Source of the DNA: Algoriphagus hitonicola
GTDB taxonomy: Bacteria > Bacteroidota > Bacteroidia > Cytophagales > Cyclobacteriaceae
DNA length: 64,000 nt
Assembly (NCBI RefSeq): GCF_900113375.1
Contig: NZ_FOPC01000002.1
Location: 1 to 64,000, forward strand
Direction of reading: 5' to 3'
The position numbers and the translations under genes were made by a program. Position 1 is the stretch's first letter. Each line of letters begins with the position of its first letter. This document shows positions 1-8,447 of this stretch, in pieces. The notes below the pieces were generated by a model. It did no database searches, was not told the origin of the DNA, and worked only from the letters and a program-made list of their open reading frames with translations.

Positions 1-159
1 GAGATCATCCCACTATATAAGAGCAGTAAAATTCTTGAATTTAAGATTACCGCTGATGAAAAAGTGGATATCCAGGATCTTCCAAAGGGAGATTACCTTG
101 TCAGAGTAAGAATAGGTGAGGATGTGGTTTTGGAATCTAGATTGATAAAAAATGAATAA
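1..159 (+). CDS. 3' end of a protein, possible type IX secretion C-terminal domain (partial)
   Basis: The window opens inside a reading frame (frame 1) that ends at TAA 157-159, leaving 52 residues. The visible tail has alternating hydrophobic strands and the segment DLPKGDYLVRVRIG followed by SRLIKNE at the very end. That pattern (a short strand, a KGxYxVxV core, a final basic strand) resembles Por secretion system C-terminal sorting domains that direct proteins through the Bacteroidota type IX system. The upstream part is missing, so the cargo is unknown and the sorting-domain call is an inference from a short stretch. The frame overlaps the next gene by 8 bases, which suggests translational coupling. 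Confidence 0.55.
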   Translation, partial: EIIPLYKSSKILEFKITADEKVDIQDLPKGDYLVRVRIGEDVVLESRLIKNE

Positions 160-979
160 ATTTTCTTTGCTTCTGGGACTATGTTGTTTTACGAGTATTT
201 CCTGTTTTTCTCAACAGAAATTTCTAAATAAGCTTGAACTGGGAATTCAACTAGGCGCAAGCATTCCAATTGGATCATTTTCCAAATCAGTCGTGGAGCC
301 CTCTTTAGATCAAAACTTCAATCCTGAAAATCAATATCGGGAGTTTAGAGGATTTGTGAAGCAAGAAGGAGGACAGGCACAACACGGAAGTAATTTAGGA
401 GTCACTTTGGCATACGCCATTTCTCCTTCCTTTTATTTTTCTATAAACTATTCAAGATTTACAAACCCAATAGATACCAGCCCGCAGGAAAACTATTTTG
501 CAGCTAATTTACAGAACAGGACAGACTCCTTTGGGAATGAGTTTCAAATTTTCGGCTCACTCGAATCAGATAATTATCTAGCTAATGGCTGGTATTCCGG
601 ATTTGGCTATCGCAAAGTCATAGCCACTTGGTCCTTTTTTGGCGAGGTATATTTAGGAGTAAATCAATTAAGTTTCCCATTTTATACTTGGACTTTTGAC
701 TCTCCTGGACCAACCACAATTTTGCGTCCAGCACCTTTTGCAGAAAGTCCAGTCCCGGATAAGTTACCAGCATTTCTCTACGGAATGGGTCTTGGATTAG
801 AAAAATCCATCTCGGATAGAATCGGCATTAACCTTAAATTTAAATACTTAGTATCAAACCACAGTCATGAGTATTGGACCGTACCCCTCGTGGGGTCGCG
901 AAATTTTGAAATTGAGGATCAGATCAATTTTAGAGTAATTTCCGCATCAGTTGGAATAGCCTTAAGGTTGGCGGAATGA
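152..979 (+). CDS. Secreted or outer-membrane beta-barrel-like protein, unknown function
   Basis: This gene encodes 275 residues. An N-terminal signal peptide (hydrophobic LLLGLCCFTSISCF, then SQQK) indicates export. The rest is rich in alternating aromatic and glycine strands, such as YAISPSFYFSINYSRF and WYSGFGYRK, and ends with a strand running to the C-terminus (VISASVGIALRLAE), as in small outer-membrane beta barrels of the porin/OmpW/PorT type common in Bacteroidota. No catalytic motif is visible. The ATG lies 8 bases inside the preceding frame, so the two genes are probably cotranscribed. The function is not recognised. The barrel call comes from composition and strand pattern only. 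Confidence 0.6.
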   Translation: MNKFSLLLGLCCFTSISCFSQQKFLNKLELGIQLGASIPIGSFSKSVVEPSLDQNFNPENQYREFRGFVKQEGGQAQHGSNLGVTLAYAISPSFYFSINYSRFTNPIDTSPQENYFAANLQNRTDSFGNEFQIFGSLESDNYLANGWYSGFGYRKVIATWSFFGEVYLGVNQLSFPFYTWTFDSPGPTTILRPAPFAESPVPDKLPAFLYGMGLGLEKSISDRIGINLKFKYLVSNHSHEYWTVPLVGSRNFEIEDQINFRVISASVGIALRLAE

Positions 980-1045
980 AAAAATTATTCTTTTCAATAA
1001 TCATTGTTATCATCAACCATGTTGGTTACTTAGCGTTTCACATTT

Positions 1046-2905
1046 TTACCTCACCTCAAATACCGCCGATTCCCAAGGCCCTAATTCCAAATCGATCTCT
1101 GCCCTATTATCCGTCACTCGTAGTTTGGTCTTTTTCTTTCCAAACATCAACTCTTTGATCTCCCGTTCGCCTTTTTCCAGATTCCATGCCTTTAGCAGTT
1201 CCGGAGAAAGTTTCAAGGTGGTTTTCACCGATTGGAATTCATCAAAGTTGGTTACTACGATCAGTTTCTGGTTTTCGTCCCAGCGGGCAAAAGCGAAGGA
1301 TTTGTTGGTGTAAGCTGGGTTTTGTTGACGGTTGAAGGAATGTAATTCCAAGTATTCTCCCATCAATGCCGAACTCTTTCTGGTGAAGTTCAGCACTTCG
1401 GAGTAGTAGTTTCGCAAGGCTTTTTCATTTTCCGAAAGTTGTCCTCCATCAAATTTACCTCCGTTCATCCATTTCTGATGCTGCGGTACCCCGATATAAT
1501 CGAAAATGGAGGTTCGGCTCGGATCTCCAAAGCCGGCATCCTCTGCCCCGGGTTCGCCCACTTCCTGCCCAAAATAAATCATCGTTGGAGAAGTGGAAAC
1601 GGTGGCTGAGACCACCATAGCAGGCATGGCTTTCCAGGGATTTCCGGCAAATTCCGGACTGGCGATGCGTTGCTCGTCATGGTTTTCTAAAAAATGTAGC
1701 ATGTGATGCTCGATGTCACGCTGCGATTCAAAAATTGCGGGTAGATTGTCTGTAGAGCCATGCCCGTAAATGATGTTTTTGAGTGTGTCATAAAGCTCCA
1801 CCTTGTCGTAGAGGTAATCCATTTTGCCTTTCCAGAGGTAATCGCGATACAAGGCGGGCTGATACACCTCTGCCATCAAAAAGGCGTCGGGATTGGTGTT
1901 TTTGATATGAGAATTCAAATAAGACCAAAATTCCACCGGGACCATCTCGGCCATGTCGAAGCGGAATCCGTCTACTCCCTTTCCCAACCAAAACTGGGTG
2001 ATATCCTTGAACTTTTTCCAGGAATCCGGCACGTCCTTTCCCTGCCAGAATTCATAGTGCTTTTTCCAGTCCAAGGAATCTGCTCCTGCCGGCAATTCTT
2101 CAAAATCCTTGCTGCCATCCGGTTTGATTCCATAATTGATCTTGACCGTTTCGTACCAGTCGTAGAAGTCGGGCTGAGCCAATCGGGAACCGTTTCCGGT
2201 CCATTTGGCTGGACTTTCATCAAACTTTCCGTCAGCCAAGGGATGATTTTCTCCCCCTAAAGGTTGATAGCCGTTTTTGGGTACGGGTACTTGAAAAGCT
2301 TCTCCCGGGATGTAGTAGAAGTTGTTGTCTCGGGCATATTCCACCGAGGTGTCATCGTCTGCACCAAAATCTTTAACTCCTTCGGGATTATTTTTCCCTT
2401 CATAATGCCGGGAAACATGATTGGGTACAATGTCTATGATCACCTTCATGTCGTGTTTGTGCGTACGGGCGATCAGCGCCTCAAACTCCTCCATTCGCTT
2501 GGTCACATCCACGGCCAAGTCAGGATTGACCTGATAGTAATCCCGAACGGCATAAGGGGAACCCGCGCGGCCTTTGATCACATCCGGATCATCTGAACTC
2601 ACGCCGATCTCTGGAAAATCTCCGATCACCCCATGATGCGGCACGCCGGTAAACCAAATATGAGACACGCCTAATTTCTTGATCTCCTCCAAGGCGGTAT
2701 CCGTGAAGTCGTTGAACTTCCCGACCCCATTTTCCTCCTTGGTTCCCCAAGGTTTGTTGGTGGTATGGGTATTGCCAAAAAGTCGGGTAAAAACCTGATA
2801 GACGACTATTTTCTGGGGTTTCATAGGCTCGGATTCTGAGGATTCTGGAGCTTGGCAGGATAGAACCACAACCAAGATTGCCATAAAAGTGACTATTCTT
2901 TTCAT
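1046..2905 (-). CDS. GH13 alpha-amylase family lipoprotein
   Basis: This is a glycoside hydrolase of family 13 that should act on alpha-1,4-glucans or maltooligosaccharides at the cell envelope. The 619-residue product starts with a lipoprotein signal (MKRIVTFMAILVVVLSC, lipobox ending at Cys17). The four GH13 signature regions are visible in order: DIVPNHV (region I), GFRFDMAEM with the nucleophile Asp (region II), LMAEVY with the acid/base Glu (region III) and ENHDEQ with the transition-state Asp (region IV). A C-terminal all-beta domain follows from about residue 510. It stands alone; its 3' end faces the end of the preceding plus-strand gene. Its exact specificity (amylase, maltogenic or oligo-glucosidase) cannot be read from the motifs. 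Confidence 0.9.
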   Translation of the reverse strand: MKRIVTFMAILVVVLSCQAPESSESEPMKPQKIVVYQVFTRLFGNTHTTNKPWGTKEENGVGKFNDFTDTALEEIKKLGVSHIWFTGVPHHGVIGDFPEIGVSSDDPDVIKGRAGSPYAVRDYYQVNPDLAVDVTKRMEEFEALIARTHKHDMKVIIDIVPNHVSRHYEGKNNPEGVKDFGADDDTSVEYARDNNFYYIPGEAFQVPVPKNGYQPLGGENHPLADGKFDESPAKWTGNGSRLAQPDFYDWYETVKINYGIKPDGSKDFEELPAGADSLDWKKHYEFWQGKDVPDSWKKFKDITQFWLGKGVDGFRFDMAEMVPVEFWSYLNSHIKNTNPDAFLMAEVYQPALYRDYLWKGKMDYLYDKVELYDTLKNIIYGHGSTDNLPAIFESQRDIEHHMLHFLENHDEQRIASPEFAGNPWKAMPAMVVSATVSTSPTMIYFGQEVGEPGAEDAGFGDPSRTSIFDYIGVPQHQKWMNGGKFDGGQLSENEKALRNYYSEVLNFTRKSSALMGEYLELHSFNRQQNPAYTNKSFAFARWDENQKLIVVTNFDEFQSVKTTLKLSPELLKAWNLEKGEREIKELMFGKKKTKLRVTDNRAEIDLELGPWESAVFEVR

Positions 2906-3067
2906 GTGTTTATAATTGTTTTTTAGCGGTCACATGGAATCTCGCTATTATAATTATCCCAGTGTGTGACGCGTACGTCATGCTAGATTTCATTGAGATT
3001 TCAAGTAATCAATTGGCAAAATAGCTGTTCTTTTCCTTTAGACCTGCTGCCTTTTCCCAAAAAGGCA

Positions 3068-3092
3068 AAAAAAAACGTGGTGAGACACCACG
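3068..3092 (-). terminator. Rho-independent terminator of the dodecin gene
   Basis: Read on the minus strand, a 7-bp perfect stem CGTGGTG/CACCACG (3076-3082 with 3086-3092) with a 3-nt loop is followed by a run of about nine T. It lies 22 bases past the dodecin stop codon. Confidence 0.85.
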
Positions 3093-3114
3093 CTTAGTTG
3101 TTTGATTTTTAACT

Positions 3115-3315
3115 TCAATCCACTCGGAAGGAAACCTTGCAAATCACCCCATAGGAGCTGATTTTTCCATCCTTGACATGGGCTTTGATGTCTTTAACAT
3201 ATACGGAATCGATATTGTGAACCGTTTTGGAAACCTCTTTGACCCCGTTTTGGATGGCATCTTCAATACTTTTTTCTGAAGAGGCAATAACTTCGATTAC
3301 TTTAACAATTGACAT
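3115..3315 (-). CDS. Dodecin family small protein
   Basis: The 66-residue product matches the dodecin fold family: a short beta-alpha-beta-beta protein that forms dodecamers and in many species stores or buffers flavins. Visible hallmarks are the N-terminal VIEVIASSEKSIEDAI strand-helix, the AHVKDGKI turn and the final KVSFRVD strand. In halophilic and Thermus dodecins a Trp before this turn stacks on the flavin. Here the aligned position falls in IDSVYVKD and is not Trp, so flavin binding is uncertain and this may be the non-flavin subfamily. It is a monocistronic minus-strand gene with its own terminator and a 340-bp divergent upstream region. Confidence 0.9.
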   Translation of the reverse strand: MSIVKVIEVIASSEKSIEDAIQNGVKEVSKTVHNIDSVYVKDIKAHVKDGKISSYGVICKVSFRVD

Positions 3316-3655
3316 AGTTATTTTGGTTTAAATGAAACATAGCCTGATATTGAATAACTGGGTTAAACCAAAAATTGAATTTGGCGAAAAGCGTCCTATC
3401 AGGTTCTTTTAAGTTACGATTATTTCCTCAAAATCAGAAGGATACTTGGGTATTTTATCAAGTATCTTAATTTAACGATCTCTCTTTTCAGAATTGGGAA
3501 TCAAGATTGAAATGTAAGAAATTCCTTTTGGAGCAATCAATTGTTCTTCTCTGGTTTATTAATTAAACTATCAGATAGGGATGATTTTCGACAAGGGGCT
3601 TAACTGGATTTCATCAAAAAATTCCTATACTTAAACCTCCAAAAACCTATTGTAC
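3316..3655. other. Divergent intergenic region, no gene seen
   Basis: About 340 AT-rich bases separate the divergent dodecin and GMC oxidoreductase genes. It should hold promoters for both. I found no convincing ORF, RNA structure or long repeat in it. Confidence 0.5.
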
Positions 3656-5362
3656 ATGGCCAATTTTAATATCGATGCCGATAAAGGCCTGACTTATGAT
3701 GCGATCGTCATCGGTTCGGGTATCAGCGGAGGCTGGGCGGCAAAAGAACTTTGCGAAGCTGGACTCAAAACACTCGTGCTCGAGCGCGGAAGAATCGTAG
3801 AGCATGTCGTGGACTACCCCACCATGACGCTCGATCCCTGGGAACATGAGCTTCGTGGTGGGCTCACCCCAGAGCAAAAGGCCAAACACCCGAAAGGCGG
3901 CCGATCCGGATTTATCGGTGCTTTCAACGAGCACTTTCACGCCAATGACTTGGAAAATCCTTATACCGAAGTCAAACCTTTTATGTGGGTTCGAGCCCAT
4001 CAGATGGGAGGCCGTTCGCTCCTTTGGGGCAAGCAAACCTATCGCTGGTCAGATTTGGATTTTGAAGCCAATGCCAAAGACGGGCATGGCGTGGATTGGC
4101 CGATTCGATACAAAGACATTGAGCCTTGGTACACTCATGTGGAGAAATTTGCCGGAATCAGCGGTGAAGCCATCGGATTGCCTCAATTGCCGGATTCCCA
4201 TTTTTTGCCCCCGATGGAATTGAACTGTGTTGAAAAACACGTGAAAGAGCGAATTGAGAAAGATTTTAACGGCAGAAATTTGATCATTGGCCGTGTAGCA
4301 CACTTGACTGAACCGCTGAATGGCCGTGGAAAATGCCAATTCCGTAACCGTTGCGACCGGGGCTGTCCTTATGGAGCTTATTTTAGCTCGAATGCGGTGA
4401 CACTTCCGGCGGCCAATGCTACCGGCAACTTGACCATTCGTCCATTTTCTATCGTGCAGTCTGTGGTCTATGATGAACAAAAAGGAAAAGCTTCCGGCGT
4501 ACGCATCATCGATGCGGAGACAAGTGAAGAGATTGTGTACAAAACCAAAATCATTTTTGTCAATGCCTCTACTTTGAGCACCACCCAAATTTTGATGAAC
4601 TCTACCTCAAGCCGATTTCCGAATGGACTGGGCAATGACAGTGGCGAACTCGGACACAATCTGATGGACCATACCTATCGCGTAGGCGCCATGGGAACCG
4701 TAGAAGGTTTTGAGGATCAGTATTACAAAGGCCGCCGACCAAATGGAATCTACATTCCCCGCTATGTCAATCTCCAAGACGGACCACAGTCTGATAAATT
4801 TGTCCGGGGTTTTGGCTTTCAAGGCGGTGGAGGTCGAGCCGGCTGGGGAGCAGGCAGCAATCAGGAAGCTTTTGGCGGGGACTTCAAAGACGGCTTGATG
4901 AAACCAGGGCCTTGGGAATTTTTCATTACCGGTTTTTCCGAATGCCTGCCTTATCATGAAAACAAGGTGTCACTCAACAAAGAGATTCTTGACAAATGGG
5001 GGCAACCAACCCTCTCCATCGATGCGGAATGGAAATCCAACGAAATCGCACTCAATGATCAGGCCCGGAAAGATGCCAAAGAAATGCTGGAGCGTGCAGG
5101 GCTAAAAGATGTGATGGAGTTTGACAACAAGCATGAAATGGGCTACGGAATTCATGAAATGGGCACTGCTCGGATGGGAAAAGATCCCAAAACCTCTGTA
5201 CTCAATGGCAACAATCAAGTCCATGGCTGTGAAAATGTCTTTGTCACCGACGGGGCTTGCATGACCTCTTCTTCTTGTGTCAATCCTTCCTTGACTTACA
5301 TGGCACTCACTGCCCGAGCTGCTGATTTTGCCGTATCCGAACTCAAAAAAATGAACCTCTAA
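3656..5362 (+). CDS. GMC family oxidoreductase (FAD-dependent sugar/alcohol dehydrogenase)
   Basis: This is a flavoprotein of the glucose-methanol-choline family, likely oxidising a sugar or polyol in the periplasm and passing electrons to the respiratory chain. The ATG at 3656 is preferred over an in-frame TTG at 3650; the product is 568 residues. The FAD Rossmann motif AIVIGSGISGGWAAKEL lies at residues 15-31, and a matching E (VLERG) ends the second strand. Near the C-terminus HEMGTARMG and NPSLTYMALTARAADF form the GMC_oxred_C signature with the catalytic His region. CQFRNRCDRGCPYGAYF is a Cys-rich stretch as in gluconate/sorbose dehydrogenase large subunits. The stop overlaps the next ATG by one base, coupling it to its small subunit. 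Confidence 0.9.
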   Translation: MANFNIDADKGLTYDAIVIGSGISGGWAAKELCEAGLKTLVLERGRIVEHVVDYPTMTLDPWEHELRGGLTPEQKAKHPKGGRSGFIGAFNEHFHANDLENPYTEVKPFMWVRAHQMGGRSLLWGKQTYRWSDLDFEANAKDGHGVDWPIRYKDIEPWYTHVEKFAGISGEAIGLPQLPDSHFLPPMELNCVEKHVKERIEKDFNGRNLIIGRVAHLTEPLNGRGKCQFRNRCDRGCPYGAYFSSNAVTLPAANATGNLTIRPFSIVQSVVYDEQKGKASGVRIIDAETSEEIVYKTKIIFVNASTLSTTQILMNSTSSRFPNGLGNDSGELGHNLMDHTYRVGAMGTVEGFEDQYYKGRRPNGIYIPRYVNLQDGPQSDKFVRGFGFQGGGGRAGWGAGSNQEAFGGDFKDGLMKPGPWEFFITGFSECLPYHENKVSLNKEILDKWGQPTLSIDAEWKSNEIALNDQARKDAKEMLERAGLKDVMEFDNKHEMGYGIHEMGTARMGKDPKTSVLNGNNQVHGCENVFVTDGACMTSSSCVNPSLTYMALTARAADFAVSELKKMNL

Positions 5363-5955
5363 TGAATAGACGCGACGCACTCAAAAAATCAGCTTTAGCC
5401 ATCGGAGCAGCTGCCGGAGCCCCAACTTTACTTAGCTTGCTTCAGGCTTGTGCCAAAACCGATCGACTGACTTGGACGCCCCAGTTTTTAAATGAGGACC
5501 AGGCAAAATTCCTTTCTTCTTTCGTAGACTTCCTTTTGCCTAAAACCCAAACGCCAGGGGGCTTGGATGTCAAGGCCGATATCTTTATTGACCTGATGTA
5601 TGCCAAAACTTACGATGAATCCGGACAAAAACAGGTGATCGCCAACATCGAAAAATTTAATGCGGACTGTAAAGCCAAATTTGGAAAAGTTTTCGCAGCA
5701 CTTTCTGCAGAAGATAAAGCCGCCTGTTTTCAGGAGCATGAGGCCAATTCTCCCAAATTCCCGAAAAAAGTTTGGGGAGGAGATGTGGGTCCTCGGGAGC
5801 CGGTTGGGTTTTATCGGGGATTGAAATCCACCGTGCTGTGGGCTTATTTTAGTTCAGAGGAAATCGGTAAAAACGTCCTCAGCTATGATCCGATTCCAGG
5901 GGAATACCGAGGTTGTATGCCGCTTGCTGAGGTGGGGAATACTTGGAGTCTGTAG
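5362..5955 (+). CDS. Gluconate 2-dehydrogenase subunit 3 family protein
   Basis: This is the small partner subunit of the preceding GMC dehydrogenase, thought to carry or accompany the large subunit through the Tat pathway. The 197-residue product begins MNRRDALKKSALAIGAAAGA, a twin-arginine-type signal, followed by a Cys in LLQACAKTD that could also be lipidated. The body contains the family's EDQAKFLSSFVDFLLPKT and VGFYRGLKSTVLWAYFSSEE segments. It starts on the last base of the upstream stop codon (TAATG), a classic coupled start. No cytochrome c subunit is found next to it, so the electron acceptor is not evident from the neighbourhood. Confidence 0.88.
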   Translation: MNRRDALKKSALAIGAAAGAPTLLSLLQACAKTDRLTWTPQFLNEDQAKFLSSFVDFLLPKTQTPGGLDVKADIFIDLMYAKTYDESGQKQVIANIEKFNADCKAKFGKVFAALSAEDKAACFQEHEANSPKFPKKVWGGDVGPREPVGFYRGLKSTVLWAYFSSEEIGKNVLSYDPIPGEYRGCMPLAEVGNTWSL

Positions 5956-6092
5956 GGATTTAAGTGAAACAAGGTTTTTTTGTTTATTGCGATTTTCATA
6001 AAAACCTGAAAAAATGTCGGGATTTTGGCTTGGCATGCGGATTGATTCTTTTTGGACCTAAACCAATTGTTTTACTTAAACTCATAATCACT

Positions 6093-6518
6093 ATGAAACT
6101 CAAATCATCAGCAATTTTAGCCATGGCCATCGGAGGTCTTTCTTTGATCGCATGTAATGGAAATCAAAATGAAACCACAGAGACGGAATCCGTAGAGTTG
6201 GAAGTCGAATTTGAAGAGGAACGTAGCGAGCTTCAGCAGGAACTCCGAGAAATGGAGGCGGAGATAGATCGAGAAATTCAACGGTTGGAGGCAGAAAAGG
6301 AAGAGGCTTCCGATGAGATGAAAGCCGAAATCGAGGAAATGGAAGAAGATCTTCGTGGCGAGAAGTCTGAAATTGAAAAGGCCATGGAGGAAGTGGAAAA
6401 TGCCAGCGAAAACACTTGGGATGATGTCAAAACTTCAGTGAATAAAACTGCCGAGGATATCGAAAACGAGTGGAAAAAGCTAAAAACTAACGTGGGTGAG
6501 ATTTTCAAGAAGGATTGA
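6093..6518 (+). CDS. Small coiled-coil lipoprotein
   Basis: Translation is assigned to the ATG at 6093 because it gives a proper lipoprotein signal (MKLKSSAILAMAIGGLSLIAC). The longer frame from 5964 would add an unlikely 43-residue extension. The mature part (about 120 residues) is highly charged and almost entirely heptad-like (EEERSELQQELREMEAEI and so on), predicting one long coiled coil ending in an amphipathic helix (NEWKKLKTNVGEIFKKD). The function is unknown; similar proteins are periplasmic stress or spacer lipoproteins. It stands alone before a bidirectional terminator. Confidence 0.8.
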   Translation: MKLKSSAILAMAIGGLSLIACNGNQNETTETESVELEVEFEEERSELQQELREMEAEIDREIQRLEAEKEEASDEMKAEIEEMEEDLRGEKSEIEKAMEEVENASENTWDDVKTSVNKTAEDIENEWKKLKTNVGEIFKKD

Positions 6519-6537
6519 TCTTTTGTATTAAATAACA

Positions 6538-6568
6538 AAAAGCCGGGTATTTTGCCCGGCTTTTATTT
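6538..6568. terminator. Bidirectional rho-independent terminator
   Basis: A perfect 10-bp stem (AAAAGCCGGG at 6538-6547, CCCGGCTTTT at 6555-6564) with a 7-nt loop lies between two convergent genes. The A/T flanks give a U-tract in both directions. Confidence 0.92.
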
Positions 6569-6570
6569 TC

Positions 6571-6993
6571 TTATTTCTGAGTGCCTGATTTTTCCATCAA
6601 TTTTTGGACAACTTGAATGCTGTATTTTTGGCCGATTTGCATGGTTTCTCCTGAGAGTTGAGGATTAATTTTGAGCGTTTTCTTACCAATAGGTGAGGTG
6701 TAGAATTCTATCAACTGAATCATTTCATCTTCTGAATAGTATTTTTTGTAGACCTCTGCCACCTCGGCAATCAATTCCTCTGAGGTAAGCACTTTTTTGA
6801 ATTCATCCCAAAACTCTGTTGGGACGGAAGAAGAAAAAGCAGGGTTTTGTTTCATCATATCTACCATTCCACTCATAGAATCAGAAATTTCCATTACCTC
6901 CATTAGGCGATTGGCGGTTTCATCTGATTGAGCCTTTGAGATTCCGGGAAAAAATAAACAAAAAAGAACAAGGGAAAAGACAAGCAATTTCAT
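6571..6993 (-). CDS. DUF2059 domain-containing exported protein
   Basis: The 140-residue product has a clear signal peptide (MKLLVFSLVLFCLFFPGISKAQ) and then an all-helical domain. The segment VYKKYYSEDEMIQLIEFYTSPIGKKTL is the recognisable core of DUF2059, a small periplasmic helical domain of unknown role found across Gram-negative bacteria. It is a single gene, convergent with the coiled-coil lipoprotein, and shares its terminator. No catalytic residues are evident. Confidence 0.88.
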   Translation of the reverse strand: MKLLVFSLVLFCLFFPGISKAQSDETANRLMEVMEISDSMSGMVDMMKQNPAFSSSVPTEFWDEFKKVLTSEELIAEVAEVYKKYYSEDEMIQLIEFYTSPIGKKTLKINPQLSGETMQIGQKYSIQVVQKLMEKSGTQK

Positions 6994-7474
6994 AGGAAAA
7001 AGGGTTTAAAGATGCTTATCATTGAGGCCACTTATTTAACAAAAAATCTTCAGATTCTAAAAAATAAGTTTTGTTAAATTATGACCTTGATTCATGGACT
7101 TTGCCGGTTTGAATTTTTTGCCGAGAAGCCAAAGTTTGGATGAATGTTTCTTCTAAGGGAATTGTCTCCATAATTAGGATTGCATCCCTTTTATTGCTTT
7201 ACAGGTGTTGTTAAAATCGGCTTAAATAAGTCCTGCTGAAAAACGTCGTAAAGGATCAAAAGCTATCTAATTGGTCCTTTAACCATTTTTTTTGGCGGAC
7301 AATTTAGCAGTAAGTGCAAGATTTTTGGCGTCCAGTGGGCCTATTTCATGCACAAAAAATCTGGATTTCGGGATTTTTTTGCTAGTCTCGGACATGTCTG
7401 AGACTTGTTCAACAAGCCCCAAATAGGTTCGGGCGACCGGATTTTTTGCCGAAGCCAGTTCCTTTTCTTTTGGT
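6994..7474. other. Intergenic region with one 20-bp palindrome
   Basis: About 480 bases hold no convincing gene. At 7385-7404 there is an 18/20 palindrome (GTCTCGGACATGTCTGAGAC), downstream of the minus-strand Nif3-like gene. It could be a dispersed palindromic repeat or a weak terminator without a T-run. A 106-codon minus-strand frame at 7279-7599 overlaps the Nif3-like coding region and has no signature, so it is not called. Confidence 0.45.
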
Positions 7475-8365
7475 TTAAAACACCTGCAACGAATTGCCTG
7501 AAGGGATGTGAAAAACCGGCAGTCCTGGCATGTGTTTGTTGAGCCAATTTTTGACAAATTCCGATCCGCCTTCTTCGCTTGCGGAATGTCCAATCTCAAT
7601 CATGGAGAGTTTCATTCCGATTTCATTGGCTGCGCGGACATATTCAGGGGTTTCCCACTCATTGGATTCCCCACAGACCAAGACATCGGGCCTTTGCTCC
7701 ATGATTTGGGTGATCTGAAGGCGGCCTCCCACTGCTCCAGGTAGCAGGAGTACCTTACTGCAAGGTTGATTTAAATCACCCACGTACCGCATGGCTGGCA
7801 CGCCCAATTTTGTTTTGATGTGATTAATCAGTCCACGAAGATCGGTCTTGGGAATAGTGAGAATGCGACTGCCAGGTGTGTAATATTCCTCCCAGTCTAA
7901 GTCCTCTACCACACCAACCCGGACTCCGTCGTCCGTCATCCGATGCACGTAATCGTGATTTCGCCATAGCGTAATTCCGTTTTTCTCCATCAAATCATAC
8001 TTGGCTCTAAAAACAGGATCCTCCTGCAAATAATCCGTTTCGTCTTGACCTGAGAAAAAAGTAGGTTCGTGAGGGATAATCAGATTGGCTTTGAGTTCGA
8101 TGGCTTTTTGGATGATTTCCATAGTGGTAAACATGGTCGTCACCACTCCAGTCACCACAGTATCTCGCGAACCAACCTTAATGGTATCTACCGTTTGTTC
8201 AAAAGGCGCATTGGGAACTTGAGAGATAAACGTGTCCATAATCTCACCTACAGTCCATGTTTTCTTTTCTGCAAAGAGCGAAAAAGGATTTGCCACCAAG
8301 CCTGCGCCAAGCAAGGCTCCACTTTTGATTAAAAAATCCCGTCGATAGGTAGAATGGTTTTTCAT
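7475..8365 (-). CDS. Nif3-like dinuclear metal centre protein with exported N-terminus
   Basis: This member of the NIF3/YbgI family forms toroidal hexamers with a two-metal site; a hydrolase or metal-chaperone role is proposed but unsettled. The ATG at 8365 gives 296 residues and starts MKNHSTYRRDFLIKSGALLG, a twin-arginine-like signal, which is unusual for this normally cytosolic family. Family landmarks are ANLIIPHEPTFF (metal-binding His of the first motif) and, late in the protein, IEIGHSASEEGGSEFV (GHxxSE motif giving the second ligands). A longer frame starting at 8425 would bury the signal, so it was rejected. The upstream neighbour on the same strand is separated by a terminator. Confidence 0.82.
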   Translation of the reverse strand: MKNHSTYRRDFLIKSGALLGAGLVANPFSLFAEKKTWTVGEIMDTFISQVPNAPFEQTVDTIKVGSRDTVVTGVVTTMFTTMEIIQKAIELKANLIIPHEPTFFSGQDETDYLQEDPVFRAKYDLMEKNGITLWRNHDYVHRMTDDGVRVGVVEDLDWEEYYTPGSRILTIPKTDLRGLINHIKTKLGVPAMRYVGDLNQPCSKVLLLPGAVGGRLQITQIMEQRPDVLVCGESNEWETPEYVRAANEIGMKLSMIEIGHSASEEGGSEFVKNWLNKHMPGLPVFHIPSGNSLQVF

Positions 8366-8388
8366 GTGTTTGGCTTTTTGTTCAAGAT

Positions 8389-8422
8389 AAAAAAATCCCT
8401 TTAGCTTTTGTGCCAAAGGGAT
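8389..8422 (-). terminator. Rho-independent terminator
   Basis: On the minus strand, an 8-bp stem ATCCCTTT/AAAGGGAT (8395-8402 with 8415-8422) is followed by seven T. It lies 26 bases past the stop of the lipoprotein gene at 8448. Confidence 0.88.
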
Positions 8423-8447
8423 CATTTTTCAGAATTGATAATTAAGG

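Noticed and set aside
976..1158. 60-codon frame starting in an ATGA overlap with the barrel-like gene
   Set aside because: Most of it runs antisense over the end of the clear GH13 gene and it has no family signature. Only the overlap start speaks for it.
1760..2596. Plus-strand frames within the GH13 gene (1760-2260, 2264-2596)
   Set aside because: Antisense shadows of a gene with intact catalytic motifs.
7279..7599. 106-codon minus-strand frame downstream of the Nif3-like gene
   Set aside because: It overlaps the Nif3-like coding end in another frame, has no motif and starts inside a real gene.
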